Assembly (NCBI RefSeq): GCF_018617485.1
Contig: NZ_JACSKH010000001.1
Coordinates: 248,001 to 312,000 of the forward strand
Length of the DNA stretch: 64,000 nt
Reading direction: 5' to 3'
Source of the DNA: Exiguobacterium sp. s124
GTDB lineage: Bacteria; Bacillota; Bacilli; Exiguobacteriales; Exiguobacteriaceae
In this document: in pieces, positions 48,384-57,626 of the stretch
Position numbering within the stretch: the stretch's first letter is position 1
Layout: every line of letters begins with the position of its first letter
The notes under the pieces: generated by a model
What the model saw: the letters and a program-made list of their open reading frames with translations, nothing else
The model's database searches: none
Told to the model about the DNA's origin: nothing
Position numbers and translations under genes: made by a program

Positions 48384-49916
48384 TTAGGCGCGGGATGCGT
48401 GATTTTCGAGTTGTGTCGTCACATCTTCAAGTGCGTTCGCTGTGACGGCGAGTCGGTCTGACATGGAGCTAAGCTCTTTTTGGATGGCGACTTGTTCTTC
48501 TGTTGCGGCAGCGACATGGTGGATTTGTTGCTGGAGTTCGCTTGCCGCATGCTTTGTTGATTCGAGTCGTGTCTCGAGCGTTTCCATCTGGGTAGTCACG
48601 TGTTGCCGAGTCTCTTGAATCGACGCAATCTGTGCATCGATTTCAGACACGTCTTCCGTGAGTCGACCGAAGACGGCGGTCACATCGTTCGTGACGGTTT
48701 GACAGTTCTCCGTCGCTGCTTTAAACAAATGAGCGGATTTCGATACAACCGTCGTATCCTCCATCAATCCACCGAGGACACGTGTCATCTCGGACGCATA
48801 TTCTCGAGACTGGACGGCAAGTTTGCCGACTTCTGAGGCGACGACAGCAAATCCACGACCGGCTTCTCCGGCACGAGCTGCTTCAATCGAAGCGTTCAAG
48901 GCGAGCATATTCGTCTGTTCACTGATCGAGCCCACTTGCTGCAAGATGCCTTGGATTTCAGATGAACGATTCGACATCGTTGCGACGATCCGTTCGAGTT
49001 GTTCAGACTCGGTGATGATTTCTTGCACTTTTTCTTCCATGAGACGCATATCCGTATTCCCGGAAAGGGCATCTTTCGCGATACGTGACGAGGCAGCGGC
49101 CGTCTGAGCCATTCGTTCTTGGATGAGTGCAGTGAGTGAGCGGATCGATTGGATCTCATCCGCCCCTTGTACCATCGATGTTTGTTGCGATGAAGCGTGC
49201 GCAACGATCGGGTCGACGGTGATGGCGATCTGTTCGCCTGATTCGAGTGATTGGTTCGCAGCCGATTCGAGTTCTTCCGCGTGGCTATTCAAGGACTGAA
49301 CGAGGGAACTGACGTCATGAATTGCTTGTCGCAATAACTGTCGCGTCTCTTGTTCGTGCGCTTCGACACGTTCCGTTTCCTTGTTTCGGAAATGAATCTG
49401 GGCGACGAGTACCGCACTTAGCAGGATTAAGTACACTGCATGGATAAGCAACAAGCTGAACGGATAATCGCTCGTTCCACAAATCATCTCAGGGAATAAA
49501 GCATATCCCGCTAAATGCTGGACAGCGAAGATGCCGGCGCTGTAGAGGATCAAATCGATGCGACGCATGAACGATAAGATCGCCAAGACGACAAAGATGG
49601 AAAAGTGATATTCGACGAGCCCTTGTCCACCGGCGATCGTCGAGATGCTCGCGAAGGTGAGCGTCAACATCATCCAGTGCGGGAACGTCTTCTGTTCTCG
49701 TTTCAAGCTGACGAACATCATCCCGAAAAAGACGAGTGGAAGAGCGAATAACACCCACGTCATAGTTGAATACACATAATCATCTGCACCGTTCCGTAAA
49801 ATCGTATACGTATAGGCAAATTCTGTGAATCGGTGAAGCAAATGGACAACAATCGACGTCATCACAATCAATAACGTCGTCAACAACATCAACTGATTTC
49901 GTCTCGTAAAACTCAT
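48384..49916 (-). CDS. Membrane chemoreceptor with multi-span N-terminus
   Basis: 510 residues. About six membrane helices (roughly 10-190) with only short loops replace the usual extracellular sensor. The C-terminal half is an MCP signalling domain with tip [48 protein letters not shown] is not evident. Such proteins may sense membrane energy, temperature or internal state. A near-consensus SigD promoter lies upstream. RBS AGGAAAG. Confidence 0.88.
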   Translation of the reverse strand: MSFTRRNQLMLLTTLLIVMTSIVVHLLHRFTEFAYTYTILRNGADDYVYSTMTWVLFALPLVFFGMMFVSLKREQKTFPHWMMLTLTFASISTIAGGQGLVEYHFSIFVVLAILSFMRRIDLILYSAGIFAVQHLAGYALFPEMICGTSDYPFSLLLIHAVYLILLSAVLVAQIHFRNKETERVEAHEQETRQLLRQAIHDVSSLVQSLNSHAEELESAANQSLESGEQIAITVDPIVAHASSQQTSMVQGADEIQSIRSLTALIQERMAQTAAASSRIAKDALSGNTDMRLMEEKVQEIITESEQLERIVATMSNRSSEIQGILQQVGSISEQTNMLALNASIEAARAGEAGRGFAVVASEVGKLAVQSREYASEMTRVLGGLMEDTTVVSKSAHLFKAATENCQTVTNDVTAVFGRLTEDVSEIDAQIASIQETRQHVTTQMETLETRLESTKHAASELQQQIHHVAAATEEQVAIQKELSSMSDRLAVTANALEDVTTQLENHASRA

Positions 49917-49961
49917 GTTTCTTTCCTCACATTCTCGTGTTCATTTGTTGTGGCTCTATAC

Positions 49962-49988
49962 ATATCGGACGAAGTTCATTGATGTTTA
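49962..49988 (-). promoter_or_regulatory. SigD (FliA-type) promoter of the chemoreceptor
   Basis: On the minus strand TAAA (49985-49988), a 15-base spacer and TCCGATAT (49962-49969), matching TAAA-N15-GCCGATAT at 11 of 12 positions. Confidence 0.75.
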
Positions 49989-50011
49989 TATGAATTACAC
50001 ATTGAGCGCAC

Positions 50012-50032
50012 AAAAAAAGAGCATGAAGCTCT
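50012..50032 (-). terminator. Terminator after the TVP38-type gene
   Basis: Minus-strand AGAGC-ttcat-GCTCT hairpin and seven T. Confidence 0.85.
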
Positions 50033-50045
50033 CTTTCATGAATTT

Positions 50046-50687
50046 TTAATTTAACCCAAGCCATTTTTTAACCGGTTCACGGAAGATATACGTCACGACA
50101 ATCAATCCGACGAAGACGAGTGCGGCGATGAAGATCGTGGTGACGCTACCTGACGCGAGGCTCGCTCCGAGAAAACTATAAGCGAACGTCCCGGGAATCA
50201 TGCCAAGAACAGTCGCTGGGACGAAGGCTCGGAAACGGACGCGGGAGATGCCTCCGGCGTAACTGAGTAAGTCGAAACTGACGAGCGGGATGAGCCGTAA
50301 GACGAACACATATAAGAAACCGCGGCGCTCCATCTGGGTGAATAGCTTCTCCGACCAAGGGTAACGGTCGACGTTAACGACCGAGCGTCCGAAGAAGCGT
50401 CCCATGACGTAACCGGTCGTCGCAGCAGCGGTCGCACCGATGATGATGTAGAGTACCCCAGGCCAAACGCCGAACGCGAGACCGGCTCCAAGTGATAGCA
50501 CGGATGTCGGTAAAAAGGCGACCGGACCGATGGCGTATAGAAAAATAAAGAATAACGGACCCCAAAAACCAAACGACAAGACGATATCCCGTATGTCAGA
50601 CGGACGCAACTCATAATGGAAATGGGTGATGTAGAACAACGTGCCAAATACGAGTAAAAACAAAGTGATTTTAAGCCAACGTGGCAT
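50046..50687 (-). CDS. TVP38/TMEM64 (DedA-like) membrane protein
   Basis: 213 residues from the ATG at 50687 with AAGGAGGGG upstream. Five to six membrane helices and the SNARE-associated/VTT core: GPVAFLPTSVLSLGAGLAFG, GRFFGRS, and VFVLRLIPLVSFDLLSYAGGISRVRFR. DedA-superfamily proteins are linked to lipid carrier recycling and membrane potential; the role here is not known. Confidence 0.88.
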   Translation of the reverse strand: MPRWLKITLFLLVFGTLFYITHFHYELRPSDIRDIVLSFGFWGPLFFIFLYAIGPVAFLPTSVLSLGAGLAFGVWPGVLYIIIGATAAATTGYVMGRFFGRSVVNVDRYPWSEKLFTQMERRGFLYVFVLRLIPLVSFDLLSYAGGISRVRFRAFVPATVLGMIPGTFAYSFLGASLASGSVTTIFIAALVFVGLIVVTYIFREPVKKWLGLN

Positions 50688-50751
50688 GAGGCGCCCCTCC
50701 TTTTTTCTAAGCATACCGCATTCATCGTTCATGACAGAAAACGAATGTGCG

Positions 50752-50778
50752 AAAAAACCGAAGCGTTAGCCTCGGTTT
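50752..50778 (-). terminator. Terminator of the DUF2200-DUF1801 pair
   Basis: Minus-strand AACCGAGGC / GCTTCGGTT stem (one mismatch) overlapping the stop codon, then six T. Confidence 0.85.
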
Positions 50779-51197
50779 CCTTCATAGCGTTGAATCCATT
50801 CATCGACAGATATTTTTTCGGCGAGTTCCCCGACCAAATCAAACGGGATCCGCTTCACGTTGTTGAAGCGAATACAGCTTTTCCCCATGTCGAGTTTCGT
50901 CGGGACGCGTTTCGCATACTCTTGTTCGAACCAAGCGAGTAGTTCGGGATCAGCGTAAATCCCCATATGATAAAGCCCGACATGGCGCTTTTGTGCGATC
51001 ACGCTGATGAAAGGAAGGGGTGTACCCGGCGTCACATGATAACCCGACGGATATCGCTCGAGCGGGACGACGTAATGGACACCATGTCCGTCCGTCGTCT
51101 TTTCAAACCCGTCAGGTAAATGGTCATCGATGACCTCAATCAGATGGATGAAGGAATCGAGCCGTGCCTCGTCCACAAGTGTCGTCACGTCCATCAT
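50766..51197 (-). CDS. DUF1801 domain protein
   Basis: 143 residues, soluble. The pattern [51 protein letters not shown] is typical of DUF1801 (YdhG-like) proteins, a fold also seen in frataxin-like iron chaperones. No enzymatic motif. Its start overlaps the stop of the DUF2200 gene by ATGA, so the two are one operon. Confidence 0.8.
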   Translation of the reverse strand: MMDVTTLVDEARLDSFIHLIEVIDDHLPDGFEKTTDGHGVHYVVPLERYPSGYHVTPGTPLPFISVIAQKRHVGLYHMGIYADPELLAWFEQEYAKRVPTKLDMGKSCIRFNNVKRIPFDLVGELAEKISVDEWIQRYEGNRG

Positions 51198-51550
51198 GAT
51201 TGGCCTCCTCGCAAGATTTTCTCCATTTTCTTCCCCTTCGCCAATTCATCAATAAGCTTATCGAGATAACGGATTTCACGCATGAGTGGTTCTTCGACGT
51301 TTTCGACGCGGACCCCACAGACGACACCTTTGATGAGGGAGCGGTCTTCGTTCAAATGAGGCGCTGAAGCGAAGAACGTATCAAAATCAACCTCGTCAGC
51401 AATCTGACGCGCGAGTCCGGTCTCGTCATACCCGGTTAACCACTCGATGATCGTGTCGACCTCTTCTTTCGTACGTCCTTTTCGTTCGGCTTTAGCGACG
51501 TAGAGCGGATAGACGCTCGCAAAGCTCGTCGTATAGATGCGGTGTGCCAT
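51194..51550 (-). CDS. DUF2200 domain protein
   Basis: 118 residues, soluble. [36 protein letters not shown] is the family signature. Function unknown. First gene of a two-gene unit with the DUF1801 gene. Confidence 0.85.
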   Translation of the reverse strand: MAHRIYTTSFASVYPLYVAKAERKGRTKEEVDTIIEWLTGYDETGLARQIADEVDFDTFFASAPHLNEDRSLIKGVVCGVRVENVEEPLMREIRYLDKLIDELAKGKKMEKILRGGQS

Positions 51551-51607
51551 AGGTCTCCCTCGTTTCGGTCATATTTTCTCTATTTTCTCACATCTTAACC
51601 GAAGCGG

Positions 51608-52273
51608 TTAGACCCATTCTAAGATTCCATTCAAATCGTCATAGATCGTATCGGGCGCAACATCGAACTCCTCGAACGGTAGGTCATTTCGGTTGATCCA
51701 TGCCGCATGGAAGCCGAAGTTTTTCGCTCCGGCGATGTCCCAACCGTTCGACGATAAGAAGAGCACCTCGTCACGGCGAAGACCGGAAGTCTTGAACCAG
51801 TGCATATAGGCGGCTGGAGTTGGTTTCGGTTGTTTGATGCCGTCGACGCTGACGATGTCATCGAAATAGTCCGTAAATCCGGCGTTTTGAAGTAGCGCCT
51901 CAAGCATTTCGTCCGTTCCGTTTGAGAGGATGACGGTCTTCAAGTCATGTAGCTGTTTCAAGACAGACTCGACTTCTTCGTAAGGGGTGAGGTGCGCATA
52001 TGATGCGATCAGGCGCTGTTCGATGTCCTCCGTCGCTTTTGCGTCATGGACGGCGAGTGCGTAACGGAGTGCGTCCCGGGTCACCGTATCAAAATCTTCG
52101 TAGCGACCCATCATGTGCCGCCAAAAGAAATACTCGAGTTGTTTTGTCCGCCACACTTGGCTGATGGCTGCTCCTTTTTCAGGGAACGCTTCTTCACAGG
52201 CATCCTTCACCGAATGGACGTCGAATAAGGTGCCGTATACGTCAAAGACGATGGCTTTGATTGTTGGTTTCAT
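51608..52273 (-). CDS. HAD-superfamily hydrolase, haloacid dehalogenase type II
   Basis: 221 residues of the L-2-haloacid dehalogenase group. Nucleophile Asp in FDVYGTLFDVHSV (residue 10), then WRTKQLEYFFWRH, LSNGTDEML, KPTPAAY and FLSSNGWDIAGAKNFGF match the four HAD motifs and the type II pattern. True substrate uncertain; many such genes serve on phosphate esters. AGGAGG lies upstream. Confidence 0.87.
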   Translation of the reverse strand: MKPTIKAIVFDVYGTLFDVHSVKDACEEAFPEKGAAISQVWRTKQLEYFFWRHMMGRYEDFDTVTRDALRYALAVHDAKATEDIEQRLIASYAHLTPYEEVESVLKQLHDLKTVILSNGTDEMLEALLQNAGFTDYFDDIVSVDGIKQPKPTPAAYMHWFKTSGLRRDEVLFLSSNGWDIAGAKNFGFHAAWINRNDLPFEEFDVAPDTIYDDLNGILEWV

Positions 52274-52343
52274 AAGAACATTCCTCCTTCTGTGTCGTTA
52301 TACCCGTCTTTTCAGAATATAATGGGGGAAAGGGGGCTCAATC

Positions 52344-52937
52344 ATGTATATCCAAAACCGCTATTCCGTAGAAGATCAGGCAGATATCATAGCTTTTTTA
52401 CATGCCCATCCGTTCGGTACGGTCGTGACGCATGACGGGGACAAGCCGATCGCGACGCACGTCCCGTTACGATTCGATGAGGCGAACGGTCAATTGACGA
52501 CCCACGTATCGAAAGCGAATCCGCAGTGGCGAACGATTGAAGAACAGGACGTTCTCATCATCTTCCAAGGACCGGACGCGTACGTGTCGGCGTCATGGTA
52601 CGGACATGAGGACGTATCGACATGGAATTACCAAGCGGTACACGTATATGGACGTGCGACGATTCTCAATGAGACCGAGTTGATTGAAGAACTCGCAGGT
52701 TTGCTGCACGAGCACGAAGGAGAACGTGAACATGCGGTGCGGTGGGATGATTTATCCGAACCGGTGAAGCGACAAATGCACGGCGTCGTCGGGTTTCGGA
52801 TCGACATCACAGACATTCAGGCGACGTTCAAGTTAAGCCAAAACCGAAATGACGTGGACCATGAACGAATCGTATCGGAGCTTGAAAAACAAGATGAACC
52901 GATCGCAGACGTCATGCGACGACATCGGAAATCTTGA
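52344..52937 (+). CDS. PaiB-like FMN-binding negative transcriptional regulator
   Basis: 197 residues with the PaiB/FMN-binding split-barrel pattern: MYIQNRYSVEDQADIIAFLHAHPFGTVVT, IFQGPDAYVSASWYGHEDVSTWNYQAVHVYGRA and MHGVVGFRIDITDIQATFKLSQNR. Named after B. subtilis PaiB, but FMN-dependent oxidase activity is equally possible. Starts at an ATG after GAAAGGGGG. Divergent from the HAD gene. Confidence 0.85.
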   Translation: MYIQNRYSVEDQADIIAFLHAHPFGTVVTHDGDKPIATHVPLRFDEANGQLTTHVSKANPQWRTIEEQDVLIIFQGPDAYVSASWYGHEDVSTWNYQAVHVYGRATILNETELIEELAGLLHEHEGEREHAVRWDDLSEPVKRQMHGVVGFRIDITDIQATFKLSQNRNDVDHERIVSELEKQDEPIADVMRRHRKS

Positions 52938-52990
52938 TTAACCTGTCCTAAAATGGCAGTTTTTTTTCATTTTTGTTAGCCGAATAGCGG

Positions 52991-53019
52991 TTGACATGAC
53001 TTAGGAGCAGGTCTATACT
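52991..53019 (+). promoter_or_regulatory. SigA promoter of the siderophore importer operon
   Basis: TTGACA (52991-52996), 17 bp, TATACT (53014-53019). The Fur box starts 7 bases downstream. Confidence 0.82.
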
Positions 53020-53025
53020 CATAAC

Positions 53026-53040
53026 TGATAATGATTATCA
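53026..53040. promoter_or_regulatory. Fur box
   Basis: TGATAATGATTATCA matches the 7-1-7 Bacillus Fur consensus TGATAATNATTATCA exactly and lies within a 17-bp palindrome just after the -10 box. Confidence 0.9.
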
Positions 53041-53083
53041 GTATCGACAAAATACAGAGAAGTTCGAAAAGGAGAAAAATCAC

Positions 53084-54127
53084 GTGAACAACACATTGAA
53101 GAAATGGTTACATATGTTCATCTTTGCATCGGCTTTTGCACTCATCTTAGCCGGTTGTGGTTCAGAAGAAGCGGAGAACGCTTCCACAAATGAAGAGACA
53201 GAAGAAGCGGCAGAAGGTTACCCAATCATGATCAAGCACGCATTCGGTGAAACAGTCATCGAAGAGAAGCCAGAACGTGTCGCAACGATCTCATGGGGGA
53301 ACCATGATGTCGCACTTGCACTCGACGTCGTACCGGTCGGATTCTCGGCTGCGAACTACGGTGTCCAAGACGACAGCGGCATGCTTCCATGGACGGCAGA
53401 GAAGTTAGAAGCACTTGGGGAAGAGAACCCGAACATCTATCAAGACACGGACGGATTAGACTTTGAAGCAATCGCAGATTCAAACCCGGACGTCATCTTG
53501 GCGGCCTACTCAGGTATCACACAGGAAGACTACGACACGCTCAGTCAAATCGCACCGGTCGTGGCATACCAAGAAACTCCTTGGGTCACGTCATGGCAAG
53601 ATATGGTTCGCTATGACTCACTCGCAATGGGACTTGGTGAAGAAGGCGAACAGTTGATTAAAGATACAGAGAAATTGATCACCGACAAAGCGACAGCCGT
53701 TCCTGAGATTGCTGGAAAGAAAGCCGCTTTCGTCTCGATGAGCGCGGAAGACCTTTCAAAATACTATATTTACACGACAGGTGACCCACGCGGTGCTTTC
53801 ATCGAAGAACTTGGGATGGAATATCCGCAAAACATTTTGGACGAGGCAGAAAAAGCAGACAGCTTCTACCTTGAGCTCAGTAAGGAAAACGCCGACATCT
53901 TGAACGACGTCGACATCTTCGTCACATACGGGAACGAAGACACGTTGAAGGCGCTCCAGGCAGACCCGCTCTACGGGAAAGTGCCGGCGATTGAACGTGG
54001 ATCGGTCGTCTTGATCGAAGACAACACACCGCTCGCAGCGGCAGGAACGCCGACGCCACTCTCGATTGAATATACGATCGATGAGTACGTCTCACGCGTA
54101 TCGGATGCGCTCGCGAAAGTAAAATGA
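53084..54127 (+). CDS. Iron-siderophore binding lipoprotein
   Basis: 347 residues, GTG start after AAAAGGAG. Lipobox ILAGC (Cys24). The class III binding-protein fold shows VIEEKPERVATISWGNHDVALALDVVPVGFSAANYG and the final TPLSIEYTIDEYV. Likely binds a hydroxamate- or catecholate-type ferric siderophore, by the FecB-like pattern and the Fur box. First gene of a four-gene importer; stop overlaps the permease start (ATGA). Confidence 0.92.
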   Translation: MNNTLKKWLHMFIFASAFALILAGCGSEEAENASTNEETEEAAEGYPIMIKHAFGETVIEEKPERVATISWGNHDVALALDVVPVGFSAANYGVQDDSGMLPWTAEKLEALGEENPNIYQDTDGLDFEAIADSNPDVILAAYSGITQEDYDTLSQIAPVVAYQETPWVTSWQDMVRYDSLAMGLGEEGEQLIKDTEKLITDKATAVPEIAGKKAAFVSMSAEDLSKYYIYTTGDPRGAFIEELGMEYPQNILDEAEKADSFYLELSKENADILNDVDIFVTYGNEDTLKALQADPLYGKVPAIERGSVVLIEDNTPLAAAGTPTPLSIEYTIDEYVSRVSDALAKVK

Positions 54128-55149
54128 TGCAACATCAGGTGAAACAGATGCATACCCCGAAGTATTTCCCGCTTCTTTTGGTCGGGACGCTCGTACTGAC
54201 GGTGCTATGTATCGTGGCATCTCTTGCCTTCGGCTCAAGAACAGTCGGGTGGACTGAACTGCTGGACGGTTTATTCCGCCCGGCTGTTCAGTCGTATGAA
54301 GCGGACATCGTCCGAGAGCGGGTCGTTCGGACAATTTTCAGTTTCATGTGTGGCGCAGCGCTCGGTGTGGCGGGGGCACTCATGCAGTCGGTGACGCGTA
54401 ACCCGATCGCCGACCCGAGTATTCTCGGGGTCAACACGGGCGCGGCGCTTGCCGTCGTCATCGGAATCGCATTTTTCAACATCTCGACGGCGAGTGCGTT
54501 CATCTGGTTCGCGCTCGTCGGGGCGTTGTTGACGGCCATTTTCGTGTTCGGCATCGGCTCACTCGGACGGGGTGGCGCGACCCCGCTCAAACTCGTCTTG
54601 GCGGGTGCGGCGACGAGTGCGGCATTATCGTCCCTCGTCATGGCGCTCATGATTCCACGTTCGAACGTCATGGACCAGTTCCGCTTCTGGCAAGTCGGAA
54701 GTGTCGGCGCGGGGAATATTGATTCCATCTATACGTTTTTACCGTTCTTATTGATTGGTCTCGTGATCGCAGTCGTGACCGCCCCTTCCTTGAACGCGCT
54801 CGCGCTCGGGGAAGAGATGGCGAAGAGCCTCGGTGTCCGAACTGGGACGTTGAAGCTGACGGCCTCGTTCGCGGGCGTCATCCTGTGTGGGGCGGCGACA
54901 GCACTCGCTGGACCAATTGGCTTCATCGGGCTACTCGCTCCTCATTTGATTCGGTTCGTGCTCGGTCCGGACCAGCGTTATCTCATGCCGATGTCTGCCC
55001 TCGCGGGTGCGATCATCTTGACCTTCTCGGACGTCATCGGACGTTTGCTCGGAAGTCCGGGCGAGCTTGAGGTCGGAATCGTGACGGCATTCATCGGGGC
55101 ACCGATTTTGATTCTATTGACGATGAAAGTGAAAGTAAGAGGACTATGA
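54124..55149 (+). CDS. Ferric-siderophore ABC permease, FecCD type, first
   Basis: 341 residues, about nine to ten helices. GVAGALMQSVTRNPIADPSILGVNTGAALAVV and GPIGFIGLLAPHLIRFVLGPDQRYLMP are family hallmarks. ATGA overlaps both neighbours. Confidence 0.92.
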   Translation: MMQHQVKQMHTPKYFPLLLVGTLVLTVLCIVASLAFGSRTVGWTELLDGLFRPAVQSYEADIVRERVVRTIFSFMCGAALGVAGALMQSVTRNPIADPSILGVNTGAALAVVIGIAFFNISTASAFIWFALVGALLTAIFVFGIGSLGRGGATPLKLVLAGAATSAALSSLVMALMIPRSNVMDQFRFWQVGSVGAGNIDSIYTFLPFLLIGLVIAVVTAPSLNALALGEEMAKSLGVRTGTLKLTASFAGVILCGAATALAGPIGFIGLLAPHLIRFVLGPDQRYLMPMSALAGAIILTFSDVIGRLLGSPGELEVGIVTAFIGAPILILLTMKVKVRGL

Positions 55150-56177
55150 TGCAACCAGCGATTGAACAAATCAGACAAGGACGCATGAAGCGTCGCCGTC
55201 GCTATGTCGGGATGACACTGCTCTTGACTGTCATTGCGATCACGTTGAGCGGGTTGATGCTCATGTTGGGCAATACGATTTATCCGGTCCAGGACGTCAT
55301 CCGCGTCTTGCTCGGGGAAGACGTGAAGGGGGCGTCGTTCGCCGTTGAGGTCCTTCGGTTACCACGTATGCTCGCCGGTGTCTTTGCGGGGGCAGCGTTC
55401 GGTGCGGCGGGAACGATTTTTCAGACGATGCTCCGCAACCCGCTCGCTAACCCGAACGTCATCGGAATCACGACTGGGTCGAGTGCGGCGGCCGTCTTCT
55501 GTATCGTCGTCCTGCAGTCGAGTGAGGCCATCATCTCGATTGCATCGATTATCGGGGGACTCGTGACAGTGCTCGTCATCTACTTCCTCTCCAAAGGGGC
55601 CTCCTTCTCGATTGGTCGCCTCGTCTTGGTCGGGATCGGGATTCAGGCGATGCTTACGGCGGTCATCAATTACTTACTCCTCATCAGCCGACAAAATGAT
55701 GTCGCCATGGCGATGCGGTGGTTGACAGGAAGCCTGAATGGGGCGAAGCTAGAGGAGTTGCCGCCTTTAATCATCACGGTACTCATCTGTTTACCGATTG
55801 TATTGTTACTCACCCGTCAGCTCGAGATGCTCGAGCTCGGTGAAATGGCGGCGACAGGGTTAGGGATCAATACGAACCAAACCCGATTGCTTCTCATCGT
55901 TGCTGCGGTGTTCATGCTCGCCCTCGCGACAGCGACGACGGGACCGATCGCCTTCATCGCCTTTTTGGCGGGGCCGATCGCCAAACGTCTCGTCGGGACG
56001 AGTCACGCGGGAATTTTGCCGGCAGCGCTTGTTGGTATCATCTTAGTGCTCGCGTCCGACCTCGTCGGACAATTTGCCTTCACGGCACGCTATCCGGTCG
56101 GTGTCATCACCGGGATCATCGGCGCGCCTTATCTCTTATACTTGTTGATTCGGATGAACCAGAAAGGGGACTTCTAA
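55146..56177 (+). CDS. Ferric-siderophore ABC permease, FecCD type, second
   Basis: 343 residues. GAAGTIFQTMLRNPLANPNVIGITTGSSAAAVF and GPIAFIAFLAGPIAKRLVG mark it as the second member of the FecC/FecD pair. Stop overlaps directly onto the ATPase start with no gap. Confidence 0.92.
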   Translation: MMQPAIEQIRQGRMKRRRRYVGMTLLLTVIAITLSGLMLMLGNTIYPVQDVIRVLLGEDVKGASFAVEVLRLPRMLAGVFAGAAFGAAGTIFQTMLRNPLANPNVIGITTGSSAAAVFCIVVLQSSEAIISIASIIGGLVTVLVIYFLSKGASFSIGRLVLVGIGIQAMLTAVINYLLLISRQNDVAMAMRWLTGSLNGAKLEELPPLIITVLICLPIVLLLTRQLEMLELGEMAATGLGINTNQTRLLLIVAAVFMLALATATTGPIAFIAFLAGPIAKRLVGTSHAGILPAALVGIILVLASDLVGQFAFTARYPVGVITGIIGAPYLLYLLIRMNQKGDF

Positions 56178-57014
56178 ATGGCATCCATTATGAAAGTGGA
56201 ACATCTCACCTCAGGGTATGAGGACAAGATGATTTTGAACGATATCAGCCTTGAAATTCCGAGCAACCAGATTAGCATCATCATTGGTGCGAACGGTTGT
56301 GGGAAGTCGACGCTACTGAAGACGATGGCACGCCTCATCAAGCCGAGTGCCGGTCAAGTGACGCTTTACGATAAGCCGATCTCGAAGATGGCACCGAAAA
56401 AGCTGGCGCGTGTCCTCGGGATGTTGCCACAGTCCCCCGTCGTACCGGAAGGAATCACGGTCGCCGATCTCGTCGGTCGCGGTCGTTATCCGCATCAATC
56501 GTTCTTAAAGGGATGGACGAAAGCCGATTATGAGGCCGTCGCCGAGGCGATGGAGATGATGAACATTACGGAGTTTGCGGACCGTCCGATCGACGAGTTG
56601 TCAGGCGGACAGCGCCAGCGCGTCTGGATCGCGATGGCACTTGCCCAACAGACGGACGTTCTCTTTTTAGACGAGCCGACGACGTATCTCGATATTACGT
56701 ATCAGGTCGAGATTCTCGACTTGTTGACGGACTTGAATCGAAAGTACGGGACGACGATTGTCATGGTGCTACACGACATCAACTTGTCGGCACGTTATGC
56801 CGACTACATCTTCGCACTCGACAAAGGGAAGTTGATTGCTGAAGGGAAGCCATCGGACGTCATCACATGTGACTTGATCCATCGGGTCTTCAACCTCCGC
56901 TGTTCGGTCATGTGTGACCCGGTGTCGGGTTCACCGTCGGTCATTCCGATCGGTCGCCACCATGTACAGACAGAAACGGAAGAGGCGCCTGTCGCGCAGC
57001 TTGAGTTGGTATAA
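56178..57014 (+). CDS. Ferric-siderophore ABC ATPase (FecE/FepC-like)
   Basis: 278 residues. Walker A GANGCGKST, signature ELSGGQRQRVWIAMALAQ, Walker B VLFLDEPTTYLD, switch histidine VLHDIN. The early segment SIIIGANG and AGQVTLYDKP are typical of iron-siderophore ATPases. Last gene of the operon. Confidence 0.93.
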   Translation: MASIMKVEHLTSGYEDKMILNDISLEIPSNQISIIIGANGCGKSTLLKTMARLIKPSAGQVTLYDKPISKMAPKKLARVLGMLPQSPVVPEGITVADLVGRGRYPHQSFLKGWTKADYEAVAEAMEMMNITEFADRPIDELSGGQRQRVWIAMALAQQTDVLFLDEPTTYLDITYQVEILDLLTDLNRKYGTTIVMVLHDINLSARYADYIFALDKGKLIAEGKPSDVITCDLIHRVFNLRCSVMCDPVSGSPSVIPIGRHHVQTETEEAPVAQLELV

Positions 57015-57022
57015 CGAAAATC

Positions 57023-57052
57023 GAGAAGGAGCGAATGTTCCTTCTTTTTTTT
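57023..57052 (+). terminator. Terminator of the siderophore operon
   Basis: GAGAAGGA / TCCTTCT-type short stem with 8-base loop, then eight T. Confidence 0.88.
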
Positions 57053-57059
57053 GCATTGA

Positions 57060-57073
57060 TGAAAGCGTTCTAA
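57060..57073. promoter_or_regulatory. cre-like site upstream of cdd
   Basis: TGAAAGCGTTCTAA matches 13 of 14 cre positions and lies 9 bases before the -35 box of cdd. Confidence 0.5.
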
Positions 57074-57081
57074 AAAAGTCG

Positions 57082-57110
57082 TTGACTTCTCTTTGAGGCG
57101 GGTGTATGCT
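57082..57110 (+). promoter_or_regulatory. SigA promoter of cdd
   Basis: TTGACT (57082-57087), 17 bp, TATGCT (57105-57110). The leader is about 70 bases long. Confidence 0.75.
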
Positions 57111-57184
57111 AAAAATCCTGCCCAAAAATGAGAGGCATGGGGACTGGCATCAGTTCATTCGATTTTTGAGAGGAATGACTTAAG

Positions 57185-57583
57185 ATGAACCAACAACAAT
57201 TAGTCGAGCGCGCACGCCAATTGAAAGACAATGCGTATTCACCATATTCGAAGTTCCGCGTCGGAGCGGCACTTCTCATGAAGGACGGCACGGTCATCGA
57301 CGGCGTCAACGTCGAGAACGTCTCGTTTGGAGCGACAAACTGTGCGGAGCGTACGGCCATCTTCACAGCAATCGCGCAAGGATATAAAAAAGGTGACTTC
57401 GAAGCGGTTGCCGTGTCTGGGGACACGGACGACTTCTTGCCACCGTGCAGCATTTGCCGCCAAGTCATGGTCGAGTTCGGCGATCCTGACTTCAAAGTAC
57501 TCCTCACGAACGGCAACGCCGATGTGAAAGAAGTGACGCTTGGGGAACTCGTCCCGCTCGCGTTTACTGATTTGGATATGTGA
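57185..57583 (+). CDS. cdd: Cytidine deaminase
   Basis: Deaminates cytidine and deoxycytidine in pyrimidine salvage. The 132-residue protein has zinc ligands C53 (with catalytic E55, NCAERTAIF), C88 and C91 (PPCSICRQ). An AGAGGAATGAC site precedes the ATG. Single-gene unit with its own promoter and terminator. Confidence 0.97.
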   Translation: MNQQQLVERARQLKDNAYSPYSKFRVGAALLMKDGTVIDGVNVENVSFGATNCAERTAIFTAIAQGYKKGDFEAVAVSGDTDDFLPPCSICRQVMVEFGDPDFKVLLTNGNADVKEVTLGELVPLAFTDLDM

Positions 57584-57588
57584 GTTCG

Positions 57589-57622
57589 AACCCCTTGGAT
57601 GTATTGTCTAAGGGGTTTGTTC
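57589..57622 (+). terminator. Terminator after cdd
   Basis: AACCCCTT / AAGGGGTT stem with a 13-base loop and short T-rich tail. Confidence 0.82.
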
Positions 57623-57626
57623 TTGT

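Noticed and set aside
57111-57184. Purine-type riboswitch before cdd
   Set aside because: The leader is too short and shows no three-way junction pattern.
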